DNA from: an uncultured Prevotellaceae bacterium
GTDB lineage: Bacteria > Bacteroidota > Bacteroidia > Bacteroidales > Bacteroidaceae
NCBI GenBank assembly: GCA_949299545.1
Contig: CASGAM010000040.1
Span: 1 to 52,514 of the forward strand
Length of the DNA: 52,514 nucleotides
Reading direction: 5' to 3'
Position numbers and translations under genes: made by a program. The notes under the pieces are model-generated. The model saw only the letters and a program-made list of their open reading frames with translations. It was not told where the DNA came from and did not search any database. Every line of letters begins with the position of its first letter. The first letter of the stretch is position 1. This document shows, in pieces, positions 1 through 8,044 of the stretch.

Positions 1-33
1 GGCATGTATTCTAACCAACTGAACTAACGCACC
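1..33 (-). tRNA. tRNA-Asp (partial, 3' part outside window)
   Basis: The reverse complement starts with a normal 5' acceptor strand (GGTGCGT), a D arm with the GG pair, and the first bases of an anticodon stem (CATGC). The anticodon lies beyond the window edge. Assignment to Asp(GUC) is inferred from resemblance to Bacteroidales tRNA-Asp. It is the last visible gene of a five-tRNA operon. Confidence 0.6.
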
Positions 34-40
34 ATATAAG

Positions 41-116
41 TGGAGCGGAAAACGAGACTCGAACTCGCGACCCCAACCTTGGCAAGGTTGTGCTCTACCA
101 ACTGAGCTATTTCCGC
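41..116 (-). tRNA. tRNA-Gly (anticodon GCC)
   Basis: A complete cloverleaf on the minus strand: acceptor GCGGAAA pairs with TTTCCGC (G-U tolerated). The D arm has G18G19, the anticodon loop is TTGCCAA, and the T loop is the normal TTCGAGT. It is the only tRNA here whose 3' CCA is encoded in DNA. It sits 14 bp downstream of tRNA-Tyr in the same operon. Confidence 0.97.
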
Positions 117-130
117 ATGTTCATTTTCTG

Positions 131-213
131 TGGGTGGTGATGGATTCGAACCACCGAAGGCGTAAGCCAGCAGATTTACAGTCTGCCCCATTTGGCCACT
201 CTGGTAACCACCC
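131..213 (-). tRNA. tRNA-Tyr (anticodon GTA)
   Basis: A class II tRNA with a long variable arm, anticodon loop CTGTAAA, acceptor GGGTGGT paired with ACCACCC, and normal G18G19 and TTCGAAT loops. No CCA is encoded. It lies between tRNA-Arg and tRNA-Gly in the minus-strand operon. Confidence 0.97.
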
Positions 214-228
214 GAACCCTTTTGTGAG

Positions 229-302
229 TGACTCCCACAGGATTCAAACCTGTAACCTTCTGATCCGTAGTCAGATGCTCTATTCAGTTGAGCTAGGGAG
301 CC
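229..302 (-). tRNA. tRNA-Arg (anticodon ACG) with A19-U56 elbow pair
   Basis: A complete cloverleaf: acceptor GGCTCCC/GGGAGTC with one G-U pair, anticodon loop CTACGGA, no encoded CCA. The A34 of ACG would be deaminated to inosine by TadA to read CGU/CGC/CGA. The D loop has G18 followed by A at position 19 (plus-strand base 284). The T loop is TTTGAAT, with U at position 56 (base 246). So the usual G19-C56 tertiary pair has become A19-U56. A20, an arginine identity base in other bacteria, is kept. Confidence 0.97.
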
Positions 303-320
303 TCATTTCGGAGTTTCGTG

Positions 321-395
321 TGGGCGTTGACGGATTCGAACCGCCGACCCTCTGCTTGTAAGGCAGATGCTCTGAACCAGCTGAGCTAAACGCCC
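321..395 (-). tRNA. tRNA-Val (anticodon TAC)
   Basis: First gene of the minus-strand tRNA operon. Acceptor GGGCGTT pairs with AACGCCC, the anticodon loop is CTTACAA, and G18G19 and the TTCGAAT loop are normal. No CCA is encoded. The promoter is 35 bp upstream. Confidence 0.97.
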
Positions 396-429
396 GTTTC
401 TTGAAACTTTTTGTTCTTGAAAGCGAGTG

Positions 430-460
430 CAAAGGTACGCATTTATTTTAAAACTACAAA
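430..460 (-). promoter_or_regulatory. Promoter of the tRNA operon
   Basis: On the minus strand, TACCTTTG (430-437) matches the -7 consensus TAnnTTTG. TTTG (457-460) lies 19 bp upstream as the -33 element. Transcription would start a few bases downstream and run into tRNA-Val. Confidence 0.8.
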
Positions 461-683
461 TTTCTGTGAGTTTTTTTTGTATAAAAATAGATGTTTTTTT
501 AGTTCTATAGTTTTCGTTTATCATAAATATCTGATTTACAGAAAATATGTCAGGTTGGTCTTTTTTTATAATTCGAGGCCGGTTTTTGGGGTATGGTGGT
601 TTTGTGTGCCGTGATTTATAAGGATGAATATGAAGTTTATAAAATAAATTGTTTAGACCGTTAGTTTATAAAAGTCTTTTTTG

Positions 684-691
684 TATCTTTG
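684..691 (+). promoter_or_regulatory. Promoter -7 element of the GH3 gene
   Basis: TATCTTTG matches TAnnTTTG exactly; no convincing -33 TTTG is seen. An in-frame ATG at 689 lies inside this element, so translation cannot begin there on this transcript. That favours the ATG at 803, which opens a signal peptide. Confidence 0.6.
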
Positions 692-802
692 GATAATATA
701 GAAAGCGGTTTGGCAAAGCTCATTTTGAAAACAGTGTTTTCATTTATTCTTGCTCTTGTCTTTCATGTTTTTTTTGTTGTGTTTAAAATTAAAAGGATAG
801 AA

Positions 803-3064
803 ATGAGAAGGACAGCGATAATTTTATCTTTTTTTCTGGTATTGTTTCAGGGAAAGGCTCAACATGAGTCTATGGAAGTTTTTATTGATAGCCTGATGGC
901 GCAGATGACTGTAAGGGAAAAGTTAGGTCAGCTGAATTTGCCGGTAACAGGAACGATTGTTACGGGACAGGCAAAAAGCAGTGCCGTGGCTGAGAAGATT
1001 ATGCGTGGTGAAGTGGGTGGGTTGTTTAACTTGAAAGGTGTGAAACAGATCAGAGAAATGCAAGAGATTGCAGTGGAAAAGAGTCGCTTAGGCATCCCGT
1101 TGATCTTCGGGATGGATGTAATCCATGGGTATGAGACTGTTTTCCCGATTCCATTGGCGTTGTCATGTACATGGGACATCGAAGCCGTCAAGCTGTCGGC
1201 TGCAATCGCAGCAAAAGAAGCAAGTGCCGATGGTATATGCTGGACATTTAGCCCGATGGTGGATCTTTGTCGGGATGCCAGATGGGGGCGTATTGCGGAA
1301 GGAAGCGGAGAGGATCCGTTTCTCGGTGCTGCAATGGCGCGGGCAATGGTGGAAGGTTATCAGGGTGAAGCATTCGACGAGAAACATATTATGGCATGCG
1401 TGAAACATTTTGCGTTATATGGTGCGTCCGAGTCGGGTAGGGATTACAATACGGTGGATATGAGCCGGCAACGTATGTACAATGAGTATTTCCCGCCATA
1501 CAAGGCGGCAGTGGAAGCGGGTGCGGCAAGCGTGATGAGCTCTTTTAACGAAGTTGACGGGGTACCGGCTACGGCCAATAAATGGCTGATGACAGACGTG
1601 TTGCGTCATCAGTGGGGATTTGACGGCTTTGTGGTGACGGATTATACGGCCATTCAGGAAATGCAGGTACATGGTATCGGTGATTTGCAGACGGTATCTG
1701 CCCGTGCATTGAAAGCCGGTATAGATATGGATATGGTGTCCGACGGCTTCATCGGCACACTGGAAGCCTCATTGGTGCAAGGTAAGGTGACGATGGCAGA
1801 CATTAATACCGCATGTCGCCGCATCTTGGAAGCTAAATATAAGTTAGGGCTTTTTGAAGATCCATATAAATATTGTTCTGTCAGACGTGCAGCTTCCGAA
1901 CTGTATACGGATGAACATCGCGCTATAGCCAGAAGAATAGCGGCAGAATCGTTTGTCTTGTTAAAGAATGAAGGAGCGTTGCTTCCTTTATCCCGAAAGG
2001 GTGTCATCGGACTGGTCGGTCCCCTTGCGGATAACCGGGATAACATGTCGGGCACGTGGAGTGTAGCGGCCACGCCTGAGCGTTACAGCACGTTGGCAGA
2101 AGCGATGAGACGTGCGGTAGATGGCCGGGCGGAGATACTTTATGCACCGGGATGTAATTTGATGTATAGCGAAAAAGAACAGAAAGCGGCAATGTGGCAA
2201 CGAAACATACCCCGTGGCGATGATAAACGTTGGCGAGAAGAGGCGCTCGAAGTGGCCTCGCGGTCAGACGTCATTGTCGCGGCTATGGGTGAGTGTGCAG
2301 AAATGTCCGGTGAGTCAAGTAGCAGGGTCGGACTTGAGATGCCTGATGCGCAACATGATTTGTTGGAAGCGTTGCTGGCAACCGGCAAGCCGGTCGTACT
2401 GGTACATTTTTCCGGGCGGCCAACCGTCATGAAGTGGGAAAATGAGCATGTGCCGGCTATCCTGAATGTTTGGTTCGGAGGCAGCGAAGCGGCAGACGCC
2501 ATTTGTGATGTCTTGTTTGGCGACGTGGTGCCAAGTGGAAAACTGACAACGACTTTCCCTCAACATGTCGGCCAGCTGCCTATGTACTATAATCATAAAA
2601 ATACCGGTCGGCCGGCCGATACGAAGAACTGGTATCAGAAATATCGCAGCAATTACCTTGATGTGAACAATGAACCGGTTTATCCTTTTGGGTACGGACT
2701 GAGTTATACGACATTTTCTTATGGTGAGATCAAGTTGGACGCTACTGAGATGAGTCTGGATGGGGGAGAAGTAAGAGCCAGTGTGACGGTAAAGAACACC
2801 GGTAATTATGATGCTGATGAAATTGTCCAGTTGTATGTCCGCGACATGGTCGGTTCCGTAACCCGTCCTGTTCAGGAGCTGAAAGGTTTCCAACGCATTC
2901 ATTTGAAAAAAGGCGAAAGCCGGACGGTGGATTTTACCATTACTCCTGATCTGCTGAAGTTTTATAATTATGAACTGGAAGAAGTATGCGAGCCGGGCGA
3001 GTTCCAAATCATGATAGGTCCTCACAGTAAGGAAGTCCGTACCGCCATGCTGACTGTAAGATAG
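803..3064 (+). CDS. bglX: GH3 family beta-glucosidase, exported (BglX type)
   Basis: Hydrolyses terminal beta-linked glucose (or a related sugar) from oligosaccharides in the periplasm or at the cell surface. The protein of 753 residues starts with a signal peptide (basic MRR, hydrophobic core, cleavage after GKAQ). The order is the usual one: GH3 N-terminal TIM barrel with the nucleophile in VVTDYT (Asp280), the alpha/beta C-terminal domain with GGSEAAD, and a C-terminal fibronectin-III-like domain (ELKGFQRIHLKKGES). An in-frame extension to 689 would remove the signal peptide from the N terminus and begin inside the promoter, so it is rejected. The gene is monocistronic and convergent with uvrB, 8 bp away. 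The specificity (gluco, xylo or other) cannot be read from sequence alone. Confidence 0.92.
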   Translation: MRRTAIILSFFLVLFQGKAQHESMEVFIDSLMAQMTVREKLGQLNLPVTGTIVTGQAKSSAVAEKIMRGEVGGLFNLKGVKQIREMQEIAVEKSRLGIPLIFGMDVIHGYETVFPIPLALSCTWDIEAVKLSAAIAAKEASADGICWTFSPMVDLCRDARWGRIAEGSGEDPFLGAAMARAMVEGYQGEAFDEKHIMACVKHFALYGASESGRDYNTVDMSRQRMYNEYFPPYKAAVEAGAASVMSSFNEVDGVPATANKWLMTDVLRHQWGFDGFVVTDYTAIQEMQVHGIGDLQTVSARALKAGIDMDMVSDGFIGTLEASLVQGKVTMADINTACRRILEAKYKLGLFEDPYKYCSVRRAASELYTDEHRAIARRIAAESFVLLKNEGALLPLSRKGVIGLVGPLADNRDNMSGTWSVAATPERYSTLAEAMRRAVDGRAEILYAPGCNLMYSEKEQKAAMWQRNIPRGDDKRWREEALEVASRSDVIVAAMGECAEMSGESSSRVGLEMPDAQHDLLEALLATGKPVVLVHFSGRPTVMKWENEHVPAILNVWFGGSEAADAICDVLFGDVVPSGKLTTTFPQHVGQLPMYYNHKNTGRPADTKNWYQKYRSNYLDVNNEPVYPFGYGLSYTTFSYGEIKLDATEMSLDGGEVRASVTVKNTGNYDADEIVQLYVRDMVGSVTRPVQELKGFQRIHLKKGESRTVDFTITPDLLKFYNYELEEVCEPGEFQIMIGPHSKEVRTAMLTVR

Positions 3065-3072
3065 GGGCAGTC

Positions 3073-5097
3073 TCAGGATTTCGACTTGAGCATTTCTTCC
3101 ATTCGCAGCATTTCGTCACGGAACTGTGCTGCCTGTATGAAGTCCAGTTTTTTAGCCGCTTCCTGCATTTGGCGTCGGGTCCGTTCGATGCTTTTTTCGA
3201 GTTGGTCACGGTTCATGTAGTCAATGACCGGGTCGGCTACGATGCTTCTTGTTTCCGGTTCTATGTAAGCGCGGCTTTCGGCATGTGCTTCTGTGTTGGC
3301 ACTGATTAAGTCGGCCATTTTCCGGCCTTTCTGGATTTGGCGTGGTGTGATGCCATGTTCTTCGTTGTAGCGCAGTTGTTTTTCGCGCCTGCGGTTTGTT
3401 TCGTCTATGGTGCGTTGCATGCTGTCCGTTATCCTGTCTGCGTACATGATGGCTTTGCCGTTGATGTTTCGTGCCGCGCGTCCGACGGTTTGTGTGAGCG
3501 ATCGGTGCGAACGCAGAAATCCTTCCTTGTCAGCGTCGAGTATTGCCACTAAGGATACTTCGGGTAGGTCGAGTCCCTCACGCAGCAGGTTTACGCCTAC
3601 CAGGACGTCGTACATCCCGGCACGCAGGTCGTCCATGATTTGTACACGTTCGAGCGTGTCGACATCGCTGTGGATATAGTTGGTTCTGATGTCGTGTTTG
3701 ATGAGATAAGCGGTCAGTTCCTCGGCCATTCTTTTGGTAAGCGTCGTTACGAGTGTGCGTTCATCGCGTTCGATGCGTTGCTGTATTTCTTCCATGAGGT
3801 CATCTACCTGGTTGAGGCTCGGACGTACTTCTATGACCGGGTCTAACAGACCGGTCGGCCGTATGACCTGTTCGACAACGATGCCTTCGCTCTGTTGCAA
3901 CTCATAGTCGGCCGGCGTGGCGGAAACATAAATGACTTGTTTTGCCAGTTCCTGGAACTCCTCGAATTTCAGAGGGCGGTTATCCATTGCCGCCGGCAGG
4001 CGAAAACCATATTCCACGAGGTTTTTCTTGCGGGCGCGGTCGCCGCCGTACATCGCATTGATTTGCGGTACGGATACATGGCTTTCGTCAATGACAATCA
4101 GGAAATCTTTCGGGAAAAAGTCCAACAGACAATAAGGGCGAGTGCCGGGTGCGCGCCCGTCAAAATACCTTGAATAGTTTTCAATGCCGCTGCAATGTCC
4201 CAGTTCGCGTATCATTTCCATGTCATAGGTAACACGTTCGTACAGCCTTTTTGCTTCATACGGTTTGCCCGCCTCTTCAAAGTATGCAACTTGTTTGTGC
4301 AGGTCGTCTTCTATTTGATGGATGGCAGCCAGCGTGCTTTCCTTGGTTGTCATGAACAGATTGGCCGGATAAATGCGGTACTCGTCGTAAACGTGTAATC
4401 TCAACCCGCTGATGGGGTCTACTTCTTCTATTCCGTCTATTTCGTCATCCCAGAAAGAGACGCGCAACAGATTGTCCGAGTAAGCCAGATAAATGTCGAC
4501 TGTATCTCCTTTGACCCGGAAACAGCCGCGGCTCAACTCTATGTCATTGCGTGAGTACAAACTGTCTACAAGTTTGCGCAAGAACGCATTGCGATCCAGA
4601 ATCATGCCTTTTCTGAGCCCGATGACGTTGTCGTAAAAAGCTGCCGGGTTGCCCATGCCGTAGATGCAACTGACGGAAGAAACCACCACGACGTCTTTTC
4701 TGCCGGATAACAGGGCGGAGGTGGCGGCCAGTCTGAGTTTGTCGATTTCGTCGTTGATGGCGAGGTCCTTTTCTATATAAGTGTCTGTCGACGGGATGTA
4801 AGCCTCCGGCTGGTAATAGTCATAATAAGAGACGTAGTATTCAACTGCATTATCCGGGAAAAAGCTCTTGAATTCGCCGTAGAGTTGGGCTGCCAGCGTT
4901 TTGTTATGGCTCAGGACGAGTGTCGGCTTGTTGACATTCCTGATGACATTGGCGATGGTGAACGTCTTGCCGGAACCGGTTACGCCTAAAAGGGTTTGTG
5001 CGGGTGTCCCGTTGAGAACGCCTTCTGTTAATTGCGCGATGGCCTCCGGTTGGTCTCCTGTGGGTTGGTAATCAGCAGTCAGTTTGAAATCGGGCAT
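3073..5097 (-). CDS. uvrB: Excinuclease ABC subunit B
   Basis: DNA-damage verification helicase of nucleotide excision repair. It receives damaged DNA from UvrA and recruits UvrC. At 674 residues it has the normal length. Visible motifs are Walker A GVTGSGKT, the beta-hairpin [10 protein letters not shown] that clamps DNA, the Walker B region VIDESHVS, the helicase motif QTVGRAARN, and the C-terminal UVR coiled-coil domain that binds UvrC. The start at 5097 gives the family N terminus (MPDFKL, then [12 protein letters not shown]). An upstream in-frame ATG at 5142 lies beyond the promoter and is rejected. uvrA is 5.5 kb away on the other strand, not in the same operon. Neither LexA boxes nor another damage operator is evident. 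Confidence 0.98.
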   Translation of the reverse strand: MPDFKLTADYQPTGDQPEAIAQLTEGVLNGTPAQTLLGVTGSGKTFTIANVIRNVNKPTLVLSHNKTLAAQLYGEFKSFFPDNAVEYYVSYYDYYQPEAYIPSTDTYIEKDLAINDEIDKLRLAATSALLSGRKDVVVVSSVSCIYGMGNPAAFYDNVIGLRKGMILDRNAFLRKLVDSLYSRNDIELSRGCFRVKGDTVDIYLAYSDNLLRVSFWDDEIDGIEEVDPISGLRLHVYDEYRIYPANLFMTTKESTLAAIHQIEDDLHKQVAYFEEAGKPYEAKRLYERVTYDMEMIRELGHCSGIENYSRYFDGRAPGTRPYCLLDFFPKDFLIVIDESHVSVPQINAMYGGDRARKKNLVEYGFRLPAAMDNRPLKFEEFQELAKQVIYVSATPADYELQQSEGIVVEQVIRPTGLLDPVIEVRPSLNQVDDLMEEIQQRIERDERTLVTTLTKRMAEELTAYLIKHDIRTNYIHSDVDTLERVQIMDDLRAGMYDVLVGVNLLREGLDLPEVSLVAILDADKEGFLRSHRSLTQTVGRAARNINGKAIMYADRITDSMQRTIDETNRRREKQLRYNEEHGITPRQIQKGRKMADLISANTEAHAESRAYIEPETRSIVADPVIDYMNRDQLEKSIERTRRQMQEAAKKLDFIQAAQFRDEMLRMEEMLKSKS

Positions 5098-5129
5098 GGC
5101 TTCTTGGAGTGTTAAAATGCAATCAGTTG

Positions 5130-5137
5130 CAAAAGTA
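5130..5137 (-). promoter_or_regulatory. Promoter -7 element of uvrB
   Basis: TACTTTTG on the minus strand fits TAnnTTTG; it sits 33 bp upstream of the chosen uvrB start. No clear -33 element is seen. Confidence 0.6.
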
Positions 5138-5197
5138 GTCAAAATCCCCTAAACCTTATGTCGCCTGTAGTTTTTTTGCATTTAAAAACACACATTT

Positions 5198-5229
5198 TTT
5201 GCATAAGTCAAACGAATGCCTTAATTTTG
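5198..5229 (+). promoter_or_regulatory. Promoter of bamD-rpoZ-DUF4293
   Basis: TTTG (5198-5201), a 20-bp spacer, then TAATTTTG (5222-5229): a full match to the Bacteroidota consensus. It leaves a leader of only about 10-12 nt before the bamD ATG at 5248. Confidence 0.85.
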
Positions 5230-5247
5230 CAACTCAATTTGTACAAA

Positions 5248-6075
5248 ATGAAAAGGATAGTTTTAGCTTTCTGCGCCGGTCTTGTCCTGCTGACTTCCTG
5301 CAACCAATACAACAACGTGCTAAAAAGCACTGATTATGAGTATAAGTATGAGGTTGCTAAAGAATGCTTTGTGAGAGGGCAATACACCCGCGCCGCCACA
5401 TTGCTCGGTGAGTTGGTGACGGCAATGAAAGGTACTTTCCGGGCGGAAGAAACCCTGTATATGCTGGCCATGGCCGAATATTGTGACGGCAATTACGATG
5501 TGGCGTCTTCATATTTCAAGAAGTATTGCCAGTCTTATCCGAAAGGCAAATACGTGGAGTATGCCCGTTTCTACACAGGGAAAGCTTTGTTTGAAAGTGT
5601 GCCCGACGTTCGGCTTGATCAAACGAACACGTTTGCGGCTATCCAGGCACTGCAAGAATTTTTGGATTATTATCCATACACCACACTGAAGAGCAGTACC
5701 CAGGAAATGATTTCAGCCTTGCAAGACCAGTTGGTGGAAAAAGAATATCTTGCAGCCAAGTTGTATTACGATTTAGGTTCGTACATGGGAAACTGTTCTT
5801 ACGGCGGCAGTAATTACGAGGCTTGTATTGTGACGGCACAAAACGCCCTGTTGGATTATCCGTATGCTTCTCCCCAGAAACGTGAAGAGTTTTCCATCAT
5901 GATCTTGCGTGCCAAATATCATTTGGCGCAACAGAGCGTTGAACATAAGCGTATGGAGCGCTATCGTGACACGATAGACGAGTATTACGGATTTATCAAT
6001 GAATATCCTGAATCGAAATATCTGAAAGACGCCCAGCAGATATTTGCTTCTTCAAACAAGTATGTTAATAAGTAA
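5248..6075 (+). CDS. bamD: Outer membrane assembly lipoprotein BamD
   Basis: Lipoprotein of the BAM complex that, with BamA, folds beta-barrel proteins into the outer membrane. It has 275 residues. The lipobox LLTSC puts the acylated Cys at residue 18, followed by asparagine rather than an acidic run, which fits retention on the periplasmic face. The rest is a string of TPR-like helical pairs (for example LYMLAMAEYCDGNYDVASSY). The start at 5248 restores the lipoprotein signal; the in-frame ATG at 5158 lies upstream of the promoter. It is first in an apparent operon with rpoZ (23 bp gap) and a DUF4293 gene. Only the first part of the cluster has an obvious envelope role, but this gene order is typical of Bacteroidota. 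Confidence 0.92.
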   Translation: MKRIVLAFCAGLVLLTSCNQYNNVLKSTDYEYKYEVAKECFVRGQYTRAATLLGELVTAMKGTFRAEETLYMLAMAEYCDGNYDVASSYFKKYCQSYPKGKYVEYARFYTGKALFESVPDVRLDQTNTFAAIQALQEFLDYYPYTTLKSSTQEMISALQDQLVEKEYLAAKLYYDLGSYMGNCSYGGSNYEACIVTAQNALLDYPYASPQKREEFSIMILRAKYHLAQQSVEHKRMERYRDTIDEYYGFINEYPESKYLKDAQQIFASSNKYVNK

Positions 6076-6098
6076 CTAAAAATAAATTGATATAAATT

Positions 6099-6434
6099 AT
6101 GGATTTCAAAAAGACAAATGCACCGACAAACACAGTGACCCGCGACATTATGGATCTTTGTGACGAAACAGGAAACATCTACGAGAGTGTTGCTATCATA
6201 GGCAAGCGTGCAAATCAGATCTCATTGGAAATCAAAAATGAACTGTCAAAGAAACTTCAGGAATTTGCATCGGTGAGCGACAATCTGGATGAAGTGTTCG
6301 AGAACCGAGAGCAAATTGAAATCTCACGTTACTACGAGAAACTGCCGAAACCGACCCTTATCGCGACACAAGAGTTTATTGAAGGCAAGGTCTATTATCG
6401 CAACCCGTTGAAAGAGAAGGAAGCAGTCGAATAA
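6099..6434 (+). CDS. rpoZ: RNA polymerase omega subunit, Bacteroidota type
   Basis: Small subunit that stabilises the beta' subunit in core RNA polymerase. The 111 residues include the diagnostic segment GNIYESVAIIGKRANQIS, equivalent to the omega/Rpb6 core helix, and an acidic-to-charged tail ending in KEKEAVE. The Bacteroidota form is divergent from proteobacterial omega and is often annotated only by family. It sits between bamD and a DUF4293 membrane protein and presumably shares the bamD promoter. Confidence 0.9.
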   Translation: MDFKKTNAPTNTVTRDIMDLCDETGNIYESVAIIGKRANQISLEIKNELSKKLQEFASVSDNLDEVFENREQIEISRYYEKLPKPTLIATQEFIEGKVYYRNPLKEKEAVE

Positions 6435-6463
6435 TTCTGGTGGTGGAATAGCAAAAGACAGTT

Positions 6464-6919
6464 ATGATACAGCGTATTCAGACGGTTTATCTTTTGTTGG
6501 CTGTGGTGGCCATCATCGTTGCCCTTACAGGAGAGGTGGGGCATTTCCACAGGGAAGGCATAGAGATAGCCGGTTTCAATAATTTCTATTTGACTTTGTC
6601 CGACGGCGTAAAATCATGGTCGCCGTGGGCTTTGTCCGTGTTGCTTATTTTGCCGGCCGTTTTTTCCTCGTTTGCCATTTTCCTGTTCAAACGAAGGATG
6701 GTACAGGTGCGTCTGACAGTGGCTTCAGCGTTATTGCTGGTAGGCTATTATATCGTATTCGCTGTTTTTGTATATATCTATAAGGGGCGGTATGATGCTG
6801 ATTTCACGTTGCATTGGACGACCGGCTTGCCGGCAGTAGCCCTTATCTTGGAATATTTGGCATTCAGGGGTATCATGAAGGATGAGTTGATAGTCCGCTC
6901 CCTGGATCGGCTGCGTTGA
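6464..6919 (+). CDS. DUF4293 family membrane protein
   Basis: An inner-membrane protein of unknown function, 151 residues, with four predicted transmembrane helices (about residues 5-25, 47-70, 78-100 and 114-135). The opening MIQRIQTVYLLLA is the family signature. Co-occurrence with bamD and rpoZ is conserved in the phylum, but no role follows from this. The gap to rpoZ is 29 bp, so co-transcription is likely. The stop is followed by a long A+T-rich spacer with no obvious hairpin terminator. Confidence 0.85.
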   Translation: MIQRIQTVYLLLAVVAIIVALTGEVGHFHREGIEIAGFNNFYLTLSDGVKSWSPWALSVLLILPAVFSSFAIFLFKRRMVQVRLTVASALLLVGYYIVFAVFVYIYKGRYDADFTLHWTTGLPAVALILEYLAFRGIMKDELIVRSLDRLR

Positions 6920-7336
6920 TATCTTTGAGGGAGTATTGACGTTTTTATAAGAACATTTGTTTTATATAAGAATATCTGTGACGGATGTATCTATGTAAGC
7001 ATAGGTACATTTTTTTTATTTTATATGCTTTTCCGGCAAGAGGGCATAATCATTTGGCGGTTACATGAAACCTTTTTTGACGGCTTTTCAAATGAGGAGT
7101 TTTATGTTTGTTACGAATTGCCGTGCGACTTGTTATATACATTGTTTCATGCGGTTGCATTCTTTGTTGTGCAGCTGCAAAAGTTTATATAAAGATTATT
7201 TTTATATAAAACAAGGCTTGTTATAAATATAAAAAACTTTCTTTTATATAAAACAAGGCATCATAAAAAGAATCTGTCCGTAGCGGAAGATCTTTATACA
7301 AGAGAAAAGGTTTTTTGTGAAAAGAGGGGAGAAGGG
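6920..7336. other. Gene-free A+T-rich stretch with repeated TTTATATAA
   Basis: Between the DUF4293 gene and the PorT-family gene, which converge. It carries at least four copies of TTTATATAA (6961, 7184, 7201, 7243), two of them inside a longer direct repeat. No coding potential or convincing terminator is visible. Confidence 0.6.
7200..7259. repeat. 18-bp direct repeat, 42-bp period
   Basis: The 18-mer TTTTATATAAAACAAGGC occurs identically at 7200-7217 and 7242-7259. Its function is unknown; it could be a slippage product or a protein-binding repeat. Confidence 0.85.
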
Positions 7337-8044
7337 TTATTTCTTAGTCCTGACAATGTCGAAGAGGTAGCTGACGCGGACGGAAATGGTACCGTTGGCA
7401 GAACGGCCGAAAGTGTCTTTTTTACTGTTTCCGAAGATGTCGCTCAGACCGTAATAATATCTGCCTTCGATCAGGAAATGGCCGGCTTTCTTCGTGTTTA
7501 CTTCAATGCCGACACCGCCTGTCAGGCCATATTCAAAGGTGTTTTTCACCGGCATGCCGTATTGCTGGTATATTTTTCCCGGTCGAAGGTTTAGTGTTTC
7601 TTCGGAGAAGGCGCCTCCTCGATGTTCTTTTTCATCGAGAACGAATGCGATTTGCGGGCCGGCCACGGCATAAAACATGGCGCCTTTTTCTTCATAGCCC
7701 CAGCCCATGCGTGCCAGGACAGGTATTTGTATATAGTGGATGTCGCGTTTATAAGTGTCCGCTGAGGTTTCTATGTTTTCTTTCCATCCCAGGTTGGCAT
7801 AATTGACTTCCAGCTGCACGGCACACAGGCTTTTGAAATATTTCTCACAGGTGTAACGCATCGTGAAGCCAAAGGTCGGTGCCCCCTTGAAGGTTTGTTT
7901 GATGATGGGATTGAAGAACATTTGGTTGAGCGTATAACCGCCGTTTACACCGATGGCAAAGTCATTGCGCGGTTCGCCTACTTGCGCGTTTGCGATGAGG
8001 CTGCATAGGAGGGCGATCATGGTCGCCAGGCATTGCTTTTTCAT
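7337..8044 (-). CDS. PorT-family outer membrane beta-barrel protein
   Basis: A 235-residue exported barrel: signal peptide ending in IANAQ, then alternating amphipathic strands (FAIGVNGGYTLNQMFF, LQVEVNYANLGWK-like) and a terminal aromatic strand (VRVSYLFDIV). It belongs to the outer-membrane beta-barrel family that includes PorT, a component of the type IX secretion system in gliding or gingipain-secreting relatives. Whether this is a true PorT or a generic paralogue cannot be decided here. Its start overlaps the end of the LysM gene by 4 bp, which implies translational coupling and a joint envelope role. Confidence 0.8.
   Translation of the reverse strand: MKKQCLATMIALLCSLIANAQVGEPRNDFAIGVNGGYTLNQMFFNPIIKQTFKGAPTFGFTMRYTCEKYFKSLCAVQLEVNYANLGWKENIETSADTYKRDIHYIQIPVLARMGWGYEEKGAMFYAVAGPQIAFVLDEKEHRGGAFSEETLNLRPGKIYQQYGMPVKNTFEYGLTGGVGIEVNTKKAGHFLIEGRYYYGLSDIFGNSKKDTFGRSANGTISVRVSYLFDIVRTKK

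Larger units (their letters stand above)
396..802. other. Gene-free stretch with two divergent promoters
   Basis: An A+T-rich spacer between the tRNA operon and the GH3 gene. It holds the tRNA promoter (430-460) and the GH3 promoter (684-691) with its roughly 105-nt leader. I see no conserved RNA structure or small gene in the remainder. Confidence 0.6.

Noticed and set aside
229-395. tRNA cluster as an integration attachment site
   Set aside because: No integrase gene or duplicated tRNA end is visible nearby.
689-802. N-terminal extension of the GH3 protein by 38 residues
   Set aside because: It starts inside the -7 promoter box and would bury the signal peptide; the ATG at 803 fits better.
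2315-3025. Long open frame opposite the GH3 gene
   Set aside because: A shadow frame on the other strand of a well-supported gene, with no family features.
5098-5142. Longer uvrB start at 5142
   Set aside because: The ATG lies upstream of the promoter -7 box at 5130-5137 and adds residues absent from the family.
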